A stretch of DNA of 64,000 bases from Colocasia esculenta (taxonomy: Eukaryota; Streptophyta; Magnoliopsida; Alismatales; Araceae). The position numbers were made by a program, and so were the translations under genes. The notes below the pieces were generated by a model, which ran no database searches, was not told the origin of the DNA, and saw only the letters and a program-made list of their open reading frames with translations. Shown here in pieces: positions 11,118 to 22,769 of the stretch (positions are counted from its first letter, which is position 1; every line of letters begins with the position of its first letter). Location: assembly GCA_014218235.1 (NCBI GenBank), contig CM024764.1, forward strand, positions 65,199,184-65,263,183, in the 5' to 3' direction.

Positions 11118-12730
11118 TTGGTGGAACCAAGAAGGAGTAAGAGACCTAGAATTGCCAAGAATTTGGGAAGTGATTTTATCACTTACCAGATTGAGGGTGA
11201 TCCTCCTACTTTCCGAGATGCTATGGCTTCGCCAGAGGCAATGCATTGGAAGGATGCCATTAAGAGTGAGATGGATTCCATTCTGTCTAATGGTACATGG
11301 GAGTTGGTTGACTTACCTCCTGGTTCTACAACTATTGGGTGCAAATGGATTTTTAAGAAGAAACTGAAACCTGATGGAAGTATTGACAAGTATAAAGTCA
11401 GATTGGTTGCCAAGAGGTTCAAACAAAAGGAAGGAATAGATTTCTTTGATACCTATTCTCCTGTTACTAGGATGACCACAATTAGAGTGCTTTTAGCATT
11501 GGCCTCTGTGTATGATCTCATTATCCATCAAATGGATGTTAAGACTGCCTTTCTAAATGGTGATCTTGAAGAAGAGATATACATGGATCAGCCTGAAGGA
11601 TTTGTGGCATTTGGTAATGAAGAGAAAGTTTGTAAACTTGTTAAGTCTCTTTATGGACTGAAACAAGCCCCAAAACAATGGCATGAGAAATTTGACAAGA
11701 CTATCTTGTCTTTTGGCTTTAGTGTCAATGAGTTGATAAGTGTGTCTATGCTAAGGTTAAAGGTGATGCTTGTATCATTCTATGCCTATATGTAGATGAT
11801 ATTTTACTGTTTGGAACTTCAATTGGGATTGTGAATGAGACTAAGTCCTTCTTGAGTAGAATGTTTGAAATGAAAGATATGGGAGTTGCTAATGTGATTT
11901 TGGGCCTTAAACTGATTCGTTCAGTTGAAGGGATAGTAATTTCTCAGTCTCATTATATTGAGAAAGTCTTGGAGAAATTTGGCTATCAAAATTGTAAATC
12001 TGTAAGCACTCCATATGATTCATCTAGAGCATACTACAAGAACAAGAGTGGTGTTCCTGTGTCTCAACTCAGGTATTCCCAAATTATAGGAAGCTTAATG
12101 TATCTTGCAAACTGTACTAGGCCTGACATATCGTATGCAGTGACTAGATTCAGTAGATACACTAACTGTCCTGATCGTACTCACTGGGAGGGCTTGGATA
12201 GGGTACTAAGGTACCTTAAGGGAACTATTTCCTTAGGCTTGCATTATGGGAAGTACCCTGTTGTGTTAGAAGGGTATAGTGATGCAAGTTGGATAGCCCA
12301 AAACTTAAGGAGTAGCGGTGTTTCAGGGTATGTCTTTACCCTGGGAGGTGGCGATGTTGCCTGGAGATCTGCAAAACAGACCATTTTGTCTCGGTCTACT
12401 TTTGAGGCTGAGCTGTGTGCTTTGGACACTACTGGAACAGAGGCTGAATGGATCAGGGGACTTCTGTCTGAACTCCCTCTGATGGGAAAGCCCATTCCTG
12501 CGATCTCAGTGCATTGTGATAGCATGACCACAATTGCTAAGATTAGAAGTTCAAAGTATAACAAAAAACAACGGAGACATGTCCAAGTCAGATTGAAATC
12601 TATAAGGGTACTTGTGTCTCAGGATGTGATTACTGTTGATTTTGTTGGTACCAAAGATAATACAGCAGATCCACTGACAAAGGACTTGATAGAAATCAAG
12701 TTCAGAAATCCAAATTGGGGATGGGACTGA
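11118..12730 (+). pseudogene. copia reverse transcriptase and RNase H
   Basis: RT motifs: KWIFKKKLKPDGSIDKYKVR, VAKRFKQKEGIDF, MDVKTAFLNGDLEEEIYM, SLYGLKQAPKQWHEKF and the catalytic YVDDILL near 11790. A one-base loss near 11735-11745 puts the YVDD box out of frame with the upstream part. The second half (11831-12730) covers the thumb, then RNase H with GYSDASW, LSRSTFEAELCAL and VHCDSMTTI. The end DNTADPLTKDL is typical of copia pol. Confidence 0.9.
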
Positions 12731-13320
12731 AACCCATTAAGAATTCTTCTATGGTAGCAACCCAACTTAACTGAGTGGAGATCCCACAAAATAGGTTCAA
12801 TGTGGTAACAACAAGTCATAGGGAGGATTAAATGACACTTTATATTATATTGGTACATATGTACCTGTGTGTCTCTCCCCTGATAATCTGCTCAAAGTGC
12901 CTGTACTGCAAGTAAAGGAAGAGTTTTATGAAACTCTGAATGGGTTCAAGCCTATTTTGGCAGGATGTTAGCAGTGCATCCTTGGAGAAGCCCACCTATG
13001 TGAGTGTGATTGTGAGGCCACAGTTAAGGGAAGTGGGTTCTTCCTAAATAGCACTCATGAATCAGGATTTGGGGCGCATGGCCATAATGCGCCAACCCTG
13101 AAGATTTCAACCAGAACTTGTATCTTGTTGTTCCTAATAGAAACTCTCATATAAAGAACCAAGTTCAAGACTTAGTTCACTTCGGTTCTGTGGGGGTTGA
13201 AGTTAGAAACTCAGGTGATGGTTCAAACCCGAAAGGTACCCTCACTGAAAGCAAGATATGTTTTTCTTCAGTCGTCGATCTCTTTTCTTCCACAAAATCT
13301 TTATGGGTTTATGGGGGGAA
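12731..13320 (+). other. copia 3' untranslated region and polypurine tract
   Basis: Noncoding sequence between the end of pol and the LTR. It ends in a purine tract, TATGGGGGGAA (13310-13320), directly before the LTR start TGTTGGATTG. No other feature is visible. Confidence 0.7.
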
Positions 13321-14094
13321 TGTTGGATTGTGGTGGCTTGAGAATTTGTTTATAAACCCAAAAATCTTTTGTGGGTTTTTCTGCAATATAGGGAGAGGCC
13401 TTTTTCACACCAAGGTAACCAGAAAAGAAAAGGACGCAAGGCTTGGGTCTTTTGCGGTTTCGGGAAAAGAACGAAATGGCGTTTTCCCTTTTTTGGGGTG
13501 TGTTTTGGTGTGTGTGCGGCGGCGTTTTTTGGAGAAGGAAAAAGGGGGCGCGGGGTCTTCTCTGGCAGCAGGGACGGCGCGCAGGCAAACCCAAAGGGCG
13601 GCCAAGTTATTTGCCATGTTTCTCTCTCTAGAAGGTGTGAGCGTTCTTTCTGTGCCAAGTTTTTTGCTGTGTTTCTCTCTCTAGAAGGTGTGAGCGTTCT
13701 TTCTCTCTCTCGACAGAAAATCTCTATACCATAATTTTTTTGTAAATCGACAAAGAAGAACGTGTTCTTGAGGTTGTCGTCGAGGAGGGATCGTCTACGT
13801 GCAGAGACGCGTCCCTGTAGCCGTTCCATCTTGGGGGAAGATCATTGACTCCGCCGCACTGGTATGACGGGGGCGATAACTTCTCTAAGGGGAGTCCTTA
13901 CGGGCGGCTCGGTTAAGTTTTCTAACTCTTTATTATTTCTCTTAATTTGTTGCATTCACATGCATGTGTTTTCCTTTTGGATTGGAATCGGATCTTGCCT
14001 ATACCTGTGGGACAATATATATGCAATGTTCATGCCATCATGTTTTTCTTATGTTCATGTGATTATTTATTCCATGTACATTGTGTTTCCAACA
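13321..14094 (+). repeat. 3' LTR of the copia element
   Basis: 774 bp with matched termini TGTTGGA...TTCCAACA. It includes two copies of a roughly 50-bp segment ending in CTCTCTAGAAGGTGTGAGCG (13621-13700). Overlapping open frames here on both strands are chance frames in the LTR, not genes. The first bases outside are ACCTA, the expected target duplication, but the left partner is outside the window. Confidence 0.85.
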
Positions 14095-16279
14095 ACCTAA
14101 CCCAACAAAAGAGATTCAAATCCCCGTCAAACGTCTAATCAAAACAAGAGTTAAAATTTGCCTTGATCTGAGTCTAAATTGTATTGGTATCCTGCATATA
14201 AGGTAAGAGTCAAATTAAGACTCCTTAAAATCGTAACACAATAAGAGAGAGTTGCTCTCTATCGTAACCCATATCAAATTGGGAAAAAGAGACTCCTATT
14301 TGAGTAGAAAATTAGAAGTAATTGTAACTTTCTCTCTCCTCGAGCTAGAGTCTCAATTGGACTATTGAGAGTAATGACTCTATAAATAAGAACCCTAACC
14401 CACTCATGGTTTACCCTAGTTGTTCTTGAAGGTTGCTAGGAGTGGGTTGGTCATGGTTGGAGGAGAGGATCACAGAGGCTTTGGAGTTCTCCATTGTTCT
14501 TCATCATATATTTTTTAAATCTTTCAAAAAAAAAAGTAGGTGTTCTCTCAAGTCAACTTAATTTAATTGTTATTGTGGGCATTCTCTCAAGACTGAATTA
14601 AACTAAACACCATGATAGATAAAACATATTGATTTTTTGTTAAGTTTTAAACAAGAATAGATTATTATGTATGTTGATTTGATTTATTTCTTAATTAATT
14701 GGTTTATGCATGTTGAGTTTTTTTAAAGCTTTAGTAATCAATTATATATGTGCTGGAGAATTAAGTTTAAATAATCAATTATAAGGATGTTGGTTGAATA
14801 AGCTAATAAACAATCATCTTTATGTTGGGTAGATACTCTCTCAAGGTAAACATGATTAAAACCAACTGTAGGTCCGTTTTTATGTCTAGATCATATTTAT
14901 CCATTTATATCGTGTAGATTGCGAGCATTTTGGGGATTGAACCGAGGTTTCTATCTTATGAAGTTAGGACCAATCTGTTCATAGTCAATTTAATCTTTAG
15001 TTTGATCTTAATAGAATGTTCATCTACGTTTAATGCCATGTTTCTAGCCATTCTACATAATTTATAAAATCATAAAACAAGTTTCAAATAGAATCGAGTA
15101 TAAAATGAGTTTCATGATAGTAAACGAGAATCGAGTCCCACAATTCATTAAAATGAAGTCTCACAGTTCATCAAAATTGAGTCTCAAAGTCTTAAATAAT
15201 CGAGTCTCTCAGTATTAAAGAATCCAGTCTCATAGTCTTAATCAAGTTTGAGTGAGAATCGACTCTCAATTATAAGAATTGACTTTGGATGAACATATTT
15301 TATTTAATTTGCATTGTGTTTTATTTGATTTGTATTATCTTCCAAATTAATTTAAATTTTGGTGATAGCAAAATCCTTAATTAATATAGTTTTGGTGATA
15401 ACAAATTTGAGAATAAATGATAATAAAATTACAAATTATTATTGGAAATATGATGACTGTTATAATAACAAAATTAAATGATAAAATAAAATCATAAGTA
15501 TTGATAAAATGAAAAGATTTATTTCTGAAAAAAAGAATCTCTACTAAGAATCAAGTTCCAGACATGAACTTAGAAACGAGTCTTAAGACAGAAATGAAAT
15601 CAAGTCTCAAGAAACAAGAGAAATCAAGTCTCAAAACTCAGTCTCTGATTTAGAAAGAAAAATGAGTCTAACTTATATAAGCAAAAACAAGTCTCGGACT
15701 TAGAAAATAAGTGCTAGACACATCATAAAAATAAAGTCTTAGATTGAAAATAAAAACCAATCTCAAAATACAGAAATGAGTTTCAAACAGAAATGTAAAA
15801 ATGAGTCTAAGGCACTGGACAAAATAAGTGTTTAACTCAATTATAAAAATAAGTCTCGGATACAACATGAAATTTGAGTTTTAGACTCATAAGCAAAAAT
15901 AAGTCTCAAACTCAAGTGAAATCGAGTCTTACACTTAAGTGAAAAATAAGTCACAGACATATTATACAAAATCAAGTTTCAGAAATAAGAGAAAAAAAAA
16001 AACGAGTCTCACTCTCAACAATAAAATGACTCTCAGAAAATTGAATCTCACTCTAAGACTTAAATCGAGTCTCACTCTGAAGGACAAAAACAAGTTTTAC
16101 ACTTAAAAGACTCAAATGAGTCTCTCTCAAAGAACATCAAAACGAGTCTTATACTGAGACTAGAAATAAATCTCTAAGAACTAAAAGCAAGTCTTACTCT
16201 AAAGACGAAAAATAAACCTTACACACATTTTAAAAATGAGTCTCAGAATAAAGATAAGACCACGAAATGACTTGATAGA
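14095..16279. other. unassigned AT-rich region, possible old LTR
   Basis: No protein domain is visible. A TATA-like CTATAAATAAG at 14379-14389 is followed about 150 bp later by AAAAAG|TAGGTGTTCTC, resembling the leader and donor spacing seen in the gypsy LTRs elsewhere in the window. The rest is A/T-rich and passes into the GAGTCT array. It might be an eroded LTR; I cannot place termini. Confidence 0.3.
15100..16265 (+). repeat. degenerate array of GAGTCTCA-type motifs
   Basis: Dozens of copies of GAGTCT, CAAGTCTCA and ATCGAGTCTCA are spread at irregular 18-40 bp spacing, separated by A-rich spacers. The motif is nearly always on the plus strand. It looks like a very eroded tandem repeat. 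CACTA copy 1 is inserted at its right edge. Confidence 0.65.
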
Positions 16280-16720
16280 CACTATAAGAAAAGGCGGTAT
16301 TTCTGACGGACACAATCCGTCGGAAATCCGATGGTAATCCGTCGGAAACAGTGCCTTCCGACAACTTTCCGTCGAATGGTCGTCAGAAGACGTCTGTTGG
16401 AAAATTTTGGTCAGAAATTACCGACGGCTATCTAATCTGTCGGTATTCCGTCGGAAATTCCGACAGAATATTCCGTTGGAAAAATAGTTGATAACTTTCG
16501 ACGAAAATTAGTCGAAAACCCTTGTCGAAAAATTGGTCAGTGAATTCCGACCGAAAACTGTCAGAAAATAGGTCGAAAAATCCGTCGGAAACTGCCGACA
16601 GAACGAATCCGTCGGAAATTATTCCGTCGGAACTTCCGACAGAAATACCGACGGATAAGTTCCGTCGGCCAACTACAAGTTTCCGACGGACAACATCCGT
16701 CGGAAAACCCGTCAGAAATG
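16280..16720. repeat. CACTA copy 1 terminus and subterminal repeats
   Basis: After the terminal CACTA, about 30 copies of TCCGTCGGAA, CCGACGGA and one-base variants in both orientations fill 400 bp. In En/Spm such subterminal motifs bind the small transposase subunit; that role is inferred here. Confidence 0.85.
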
Positions 16721-16879
16721 TGTAATATTTTTTAAAAAAAATTTGCAGAAATCAACAATAATAAATTACAAAACCTGCTAAAATATTCATGCATTCCCCA
16801 ATAGAAGGTACTCACAATGAAACATAAAATCATAAAACATAACTAATACAAAATCATACACAATCATAAATGCTAAAAA

Positions 16880-19800
16880 TCAAGACAAGTCTGCTGGATC
16901 GTCCGTCGTCCCCATCTCCTGATCGTCAAGTGCCAGAGGATCCTATATTTAAAAAAATTAATATGAGAAACATTAATAAAAATTAATATACAAACATTAT
17001 TTTCAAAAATTAAATTTAAAACATGTGATTATTCCTCAAGTTTAATTAGAAAATATTTTGGATCCTTTAGACTTGGATTTTTTTTAGATATGTCATTTCA
17101 ACGCCCAACCCAATCCGGGAATCCAAATCAGATTCCGTCAATTTGCACACGTCACTTTCACCAACCTAGTTGTATCAGAGCGAACGACACGCCAATCAGA
17201 TCCCTATTTGGGATTTTGGACCCCGGGGTTGCGTGTTTTGATCCTTTAGACTCGGGTTTTTTAGATCCGTCATTTGAACGCCCAACCCAATCCGGGAATC
17301 CAAATCGGATTCCGTCAGTTTGCACACGTCAATTTCACCCACCCGGTCGTGTCGGAGTGAACGACACGCCGATCAGATCCCAATTTGGGATTTTGGACCC
17401 CGGATTGCGTGTTTTGATCCTTTAGACTCTATTTTTTTTAGATCCATCATTTGAATGCCCAACCCAATCCGAGAATCCAAATCGGATTACGTCAGTTCGC
17501 ACACGTCAATTTAACCCACCCGGTCGTGTCAGAGTGAACGGCATGCCGATCAGATCCCTATTTGGGATTTTGGACCCCCGGGTTGTGTGTTTTGATCCTT
17601 TAGACTTGGGTTTTTTTAGATCCATCATTTCAACGCCCAACCCAATCCGAGAATCCAATTCGGATTTCGTCAGTTCGCACACGTCATTTAACCCACTCGG
17701 TCATGTCGGGGCGAACGACACGCCGATCAGATCCCTATTTGGGATTTTGGACCCCTGGGTTGCGTGTTTTGATCCTTTAGACTCGGTTTTCTTTAGATCT
17801 ATCATTTGAACGCCCAACCCAATCCGGGAATCCAAACCGGATTCCGTCAGTTCGCACACGTCAATTTAACCCACCCGGTCGTATCGGAGTGAACGGCACG
17901 CCGATCAGATCCCTATTGGGATTTTGGACCCCCAGGTTGTGTGTTTTGATCATTTAGACTTGGGTTTTTTTAGATCCGTCATTTCAACGCCCAACCCAAT
18001 CCGGGAATCCAATTTAGATTCCGTCAGTTCACACACCTCAATTTAACTCATTCGGTCGTGTGGGAGTGAACGGCACGCCGATCAGATCCCTATTTGGGAT
18101 TTTGGACCCCCGGGTTGCGTGTTTTGATCCTTTAGACTTGGGTTTTTTTTAGATCCGTCATTTGAAACCTCAACCCAATCCGGGAATCCAAATCGGATTC
18201 TGTCACTTCGCAGACGTCAATTTCACACACCCGGTCGTGTCGGAGGGAACAGCACGTCGATCAGATCCCTATTTGGGATTTTGGACCCCCGGGTTGTGTG
18301 TTTTGATCCTTTAGACTTGAGTTTTTTAGATCCATCATTTGAACGCCCAACCCAATCCGGGAATCCAAATTGGATTCCGTCAGTTCGCACACGTCACTTT
18401 CACCTACCCGGTTGTGTTGGAGTAAACGGCACGCCGATCAGATCCCTATTTGGGATTTTGGACCCCCGGGTTGCGTGTTTTGATCATTTAGACTCAGGTT
18501 TTTTTTAGATCTGTCATTTGAACGCCCAACCAAATCCAAGAATCCAAATTGGATTCTGTCTGTTCGCACACGTCAATTTCACCCACATGGTCGTGTCGAA
18601 GCAAACGGCACGCCGATCAGATCCCTATTTGGGATTTTGGACCCCCGGGTTGCGTGTTTTGATCCTTTAGACTCAGGTTTTTTTTAGATCCGTCATTTCA
18701 ACGCCCAACCCAATCTGCGAATCCAAATCGGATTCCGTCAGTTCGCACACGTCACTTTCATCCACCCGGTCGTGTCGGAGCGAACAACATGCCAATCAGA
18801 TCCCTATTTAGGATTTTGGACCCCCGGGTTGCGTGTTTTGATCCTTTAGACTCGGTTTTTTTTAGATCCGTCATTTGAACGTCCAACCCAATCCGAGAAT
18901 CCAAATCGGATTTTGTCAGCTCACTCACGTCAATTTCACCCACCCGGTCGTGTCAGAGTGAACGGCACGCCGATCAGAACCCTATTTGGGATTTTGGACC
19001 CCCTGGTTGCGTGTTTTGATTCTTTAGACTTGGGGTTTACTTAGATCCGTCATTTGAACGCCCAACCCAATCCGGAAATCCAAATCAGATTCTGTTAGTT
19101 CGCACATGTCACTTTCACCTACCCAGTCGTGTCGGAGTGAATGGCATGCTGATCAGATCCCTATTTGGGATTTTGGACCCATGGGTTGCGTGTTTTGATC
19201 CTTTAGACTCTGGTTTTTTTAGATTCGTCATTTCAACGCCCAACCCAATCCGGGAATCCAATTTGGATTCCGTCAGTTCGCACACGTCAATTTCACCCAC
19301 CCGGTCATGTCGGAGCGAACGGCACGCCGATCAGATCCCTATTTGGATTTATAGGTTAATTAATTTAGATTTCTTTTTTTCCCTTTTGACATTCTTTAGT
19401 GGTTTCATTTCATTCAAACTATATGAAATTAATAGTAATACTGACCTGAGGGGCTGGCTATGAGGAGCGTACTCCCTGCATGGCTGAGATCAACTGCTCG
19501 ACCATAATGCCTAAGTGTGTCCGTAGCTCTTCCCGAATGAGAGTTCTCATATCCTCTACACCACTGCTGGGCGACGCAGCAGATGAACTCGCGTATGCCG
19601 GAGGAGCGACCGAACTCGCATATGAGGACAACACTGGAGTAGTATCCAGGCTATCCCCAAAGCCGTACACTCGACCCTTCCTCGGCCCTCCCGTTGCATC
19701 GACCCAAGCCTCCGGATCCAAGTCTGGCTGGGGAGTGCCCTCTGCATAGCGATCCGTCATCATCCTATCATAGGTCTCCTGCAGAACAAATTAAAACTAA

Positions 19801-20145
19801 ATTATTGAAATCAAATTATTTTAATATCTTAATTGAATTCAAAATTTATAGCTTGACTTACAGCAATCGTGCGAGCACTCTCGCTGACATAGTCATCCGT
19901 CCCCTTCCGCTTATGAGTCTGATCAAATAACTCGCGAAAAGTAGGGGCACGCTCGAGCTCGTGATGCTTACAATTCAACAAAATTAGTTAGTTTCAAAAT
20001 AATCAATGTATTAAGCAATTGAACAATAATATGCTTACCAATTTTTGGCTGTGGGTCGCATAAGATACGGACCCACTAGTATGCACATTCTTCTTCGGAT
20101 GAGTTGATCGGTTGCATTTTGCCGCCTGTGACCGCTCCTGTTTAG
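16880..20145 (-). pseudogene. TNP1-like gene of CACTA copy 1 (3' exons)
   Basis: Exons readable on the minus strand, 5' to 3': about 20145-20040 (GSVSYATHSQ-like end shared with copy 2), about 19970-19865 (HKRKGTDDYV region), 19778-19446, and the last exon 16942-16880. The 19778-19446 exon encodes GTPQPDLDPEAW, GRVYGFGDSLDT and a helical acidic tail; TAG replaces a Gln codon near its end (copy 2 has CAG). It ends CTCAG|GTCAG. The last exon follows an AAATATAG acceptor and encodes 20 residues ending DDPADLS then TGA. The intron between them (16943-19445, 2503 bp) holds the satellite. The family resembles plant Transposase_24/TNP1-type proteins. Upstream exons present in copy 2 are missing. Confidence 0.75.
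17055..19345. repeat. 178-bp satellite array in CACTA copy 1 (13 units)
   Basis: Thirteen units, tracked by CCCAACCCAATCC at about 17103, 17281, 17458 and so on to 19238, spacing about 178 bp. Each has GATCAGATCCCTATTTGGG, TTTTGGACCCC and GTTTTGATCCTTTAGACT. The unit is clearly homologous to that of copy 2 but element-specific (GATCAGATCC here, GATCCGATCC there; GATCCTTTAGACT here, TAACCTTTTATATATAC there). Protein-like frames through it are artefacts. Confidence 0.95.
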
Positions 20146-20764
20146 AAAGAAAACAATAAACTTTGTTTTAGTATAGAGTGTAGATGTGTTTTCCGTTCCC
20201 TTTTTAGGGGGGACGAAGAACAGTCCACAAAGAAGAGGTGGAAAATGAAAAGTGATGGAAAGACGGAAAAGAAAAGAAACATGATCGCCAAGCACACGAA
20301 GGTGCCGAATGGAAATGCACGTGCGAGGGGTGCGGGGGAAGGAAGTGATCGCGAGCGTACCTTTTAGTGGGGAGATTGCGCGGGGGATGATGTGGGTCCT
20401 CTCTTCCTCTACGAGCACGGCCGGCTGTGGTAGAGGGCGTTTTCCATGTTGATTACCCTGACAAAGAAAAAAGACAAAAAAAATGAAGAGGGGATTAGCC
20501 ACGGGCGTGTAGTATACAATTCTAAAAAATGAATAAAACAACATAAATAAAGAATGGGAGAACTCACCGCGTGGTGGCTTTTAAACCCCTAAAATGTAGG
20601 TGTGTGTGTGTGTATGCATGCATGTGTGTGTGTGTGAAAAGTAAAGAAGGGCCACGTGGGGCCCGGAGGAGACAAAAAGAAAGACGGAAGAGAGAAAGGA
20701 GAGGGGGTGCTTCCCTGAAAGTGGATGGCGCAACGGCATTGCCGGAATTGACGGAGGAAGACCG
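20146..20764 (-). other. non-homologous GC-richer segment in CACTA copy 1
   Basis: This segment has no counterpart in copy 2. On the minus strand it shows gene-like signals: CACGCG|GTGAGT at about 20567, a pyrimidine tract then TTTGTCAG|GG near 20460, AAAAG|GTACGC near 20359 and CTAAACAG|GAGC at 20146. A (TG)n microsatellite lies at 20600-20636. No known domain is recognised in the long minus frame over 20035-20544. It could be captured host sequence or an unrelated insertion. Confidence 0.35.
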
Positions 20765-21031
20765 TGTCACGTCCTAATAAAAGGCTATTTATCGGGAGTG
20801 ACAGAAAAATAGGCACGACAGGTAATACTTATTTATCCATTCATATATCATAAGCGGAAGTTTATTACATAGACACTCCTCAATACAACTAAGAGAGGAG
20901 TAGATTAAAACAAACTTCTTTTACATTTCTCATTTCACACTACTAAACAGAAATAGAACTAGTTGACTTCGCTTGCCACGATCAGTCCACTCAACACTCA
21001 ATCCCTTAAGCGTCACCCCCATCTGTATTAC

Positions 21032-22460
21032 CTGAAAATGGTAGGAAATAATGAGCTAACTAGCCCAGTAGAATTCAAATTCCATAGTTCAGGAGTGTAT
21101 ACATGATAACCAAGACAAGGTCAGGACAGAATATCAAAGAGACACACTAGATTTCAGGACAGTAAGCTTGATGCAATGACAGTAAAACTCAGATCATGCT
21201 CAAATATATAGCTCAAGAATTGATTCTCATATCAGTCACATAGTACAGAAATTATGATGACCATATTCAGAAAATATTTGATGCAATGCCAGACATCCAG
21301 ACATCCTTATCATTCCACGTGGTCCGAAAATGAATTCGGGTGCTCCTCCCAGGACTGGACCAGCCCTATTTGCATAGGCATAAAAATCACAGGGGGTACA
21401 ATGACCTAATAATGTCATCTCCATATATTCACATCTCATAAGGTGTTCAAGCATATGAACTCTCAGGTGTTCAGATTTTATAGACCCAATTACCGAATAC
21501 TGAAGAATAGACTCAATCGGAGTGCTATTCATAATTGACAACTTTAAGAATAATTCAAGGGGAGTTAAGGTACACAAAGTGGGTGAACTTAGCAGTAGTA
21601 TGATAGTAAATATCAAGGTAAATGAGAGGGTAACTTTCTTGGCTTTTAGGATGAAGTTTTAGCATGGATTCGGACATGAAAGAGTGCAGAAATCCGAATC
21701 AGCATGGTACCTGTCGACAGCCAGGAAGGGGCTGTCGACAGCAAGCAGCAGACAGAGCTCAGGTTTTCTGGCTCTGTGTGTTCCTGTCGACAGCAACAAG
21801 GGACCTATCGACAGATCCACACAGTCCAGAATACTGGAGTTCTAGAAGGCATGCGCCTGTCGACAGCTTTGGGCTGGCTGTCGACAGGTAACTGCAGAAC
21901 TTCCAGAAAGGACTTTAAATCTATTCTAAACACCCTAATTTTTGAATCTATGAACCAAGACATGTTTTATATCAAATAGAAGTGTCTAATTATAGTTCTC
22001 ATAGTGGTTTGTAAACTGAACAAACAAGATGAAACAAGAGGTTTACAATTCAAGCTTGACTTGCTTGAAACTAAACATAGTTTAGTACTAGAAGTATAAC
22101 CTTGATAGCAATGGTTGGATGGAAGGTTCCTACATGATGGACACTAAACCACAAAAATGTTTTATGGATCTAAATCAAAACTTGAAGTATCAACCATCTA
22201 AACCGAAGTCTTCATATTATCCTACAAAGATAGTTGAAACATCTACAACTTTATAGCATGTACACAGATCAAAGGTGGAAGAAGGAAATAGGAGTTAATT
22301 TCTAAAATGGAACAAGGTTGTTCCTCTCCCAACAAGAGTGTTTCTATCATGACTAGAAAGGGAAAAACAGAGGATCACAAGTATAGTCACTTATTCGTTC
22401 ATTACGAATTTCTTGTGACATATGAAAAATCGAATTGAACCGTAGAGATATGAATCCTAC
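21032..22460 (-). other. candidate LTR-internal intron, family D
   Basis: Donor AAG|GTAGGATTC (22461/22460), acceptor CCATTTTCAG|GTAAT ending at 21032; 1429 bp. The acceptor block (CTACTGGGCTAG, then GCTCATTA) matches the other families. It is the shortest of the set. Inference only. Confidence 0.4.
21713..21890. repeat. cluster of CTGTCGACAG palindromes
   Basis: CTGTCGACAG or a one-base variant occurs six times in under 200 bp, spaced irregularly. It lies inside the candidate intron of the family D LTR. Confidence 0.85.
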
Positions 22461-22761
22461 CTTACTAAACAGATGAACTTGCAGGTATCCTTGATGAAGA
22501 TCCTACACACAGCAAGAGAAGTGTTCTCCTTCTCAACGTGGATGATGTCTGCAATATTCACCTCAAATATAGCAGCTACAGAAGAAATAGGAGCCGAAAT
22601 GGAAGTAGTTGCAGGTGCAACGGCAACAACTCCCAACAGCAGTTCCAGTAGCTCCTCTAACAGCACCTCTAGTAGCACCTCTAGCAGCAAGGAGCAAGAA
22701 ATGCAAGAACAGGGCAAGAACAAAGTGTGTGGAAAGGGTGCGTACGATGGAAGGGAAGTGG

Positions 22762-22769
22762 CTTTTATA
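22762..22769 (-). promoter_or_regulatory. TATA box of the family D LTR
   Basis: Minus-strand GGCTTATAAAAGCC contains a strong plant TATA box. The donor-like AAG|GTAGG lies about 300 bp downstream, giving a short leader exon. Confidence 0.6.

Larger units (their letters stand above)
8436..14094 (+). mobile_element. Ty1/copia retrotransposon, 5' truncated
   Basis: Domains run in copia order: gag, zinc knuckle and protease, integrase, reverse transcriptase and RNase H, 3' untranslated region, polypurine tract, LTR. The 5' LTR and start of gag are cut off at 8435 by the minus-strand gypsy element. A 525-bp MITE interrupts the integrase. Several stops and frameshifts show it is dead. Copia order (integrase before RT) is clear; I do not assign a lineage with confidence. 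Confidence 0.9.
16280..20764 (-). mobile_element. CACTA (En/Spm-type) transposon copy 1, truncated
   Basis: Begins with CACTATAAGAAAAGGCGG, the same terminus as copy 2 (CACTACAAGAAAAAGAGG at 52598). Then follow a field of TCCGTCGG/CCGACGGA subterminal motifs, the last TNP1 exon, the satellite, and further TNP1 exons, all in the order of copy 2. Homology with copy 2 stops near 20145; no TNP2 sequence and no opposite TAGTG terminus is seen before the LTR at 20765. The 3-bp flank at the left end is AGA. Confidence 0.85.

Noticed and set aside
13118..13829. Several overlapping frames of 60-190 residues on both strands
   Set aside because: They overlap each other inside the copia 3' untranslated region and LTR and show no domain.
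17090..19463. Similar repeated frames in CACTA copy 1
   Set aside because: Artefacts of the 178-bp satellite.
20035..20544. 169-residue minus-strand frame as a host gene
   Set aside because: It crosses splice-like sites, merges a TNP1 exon with unrelated sequence and has no recognised domain.
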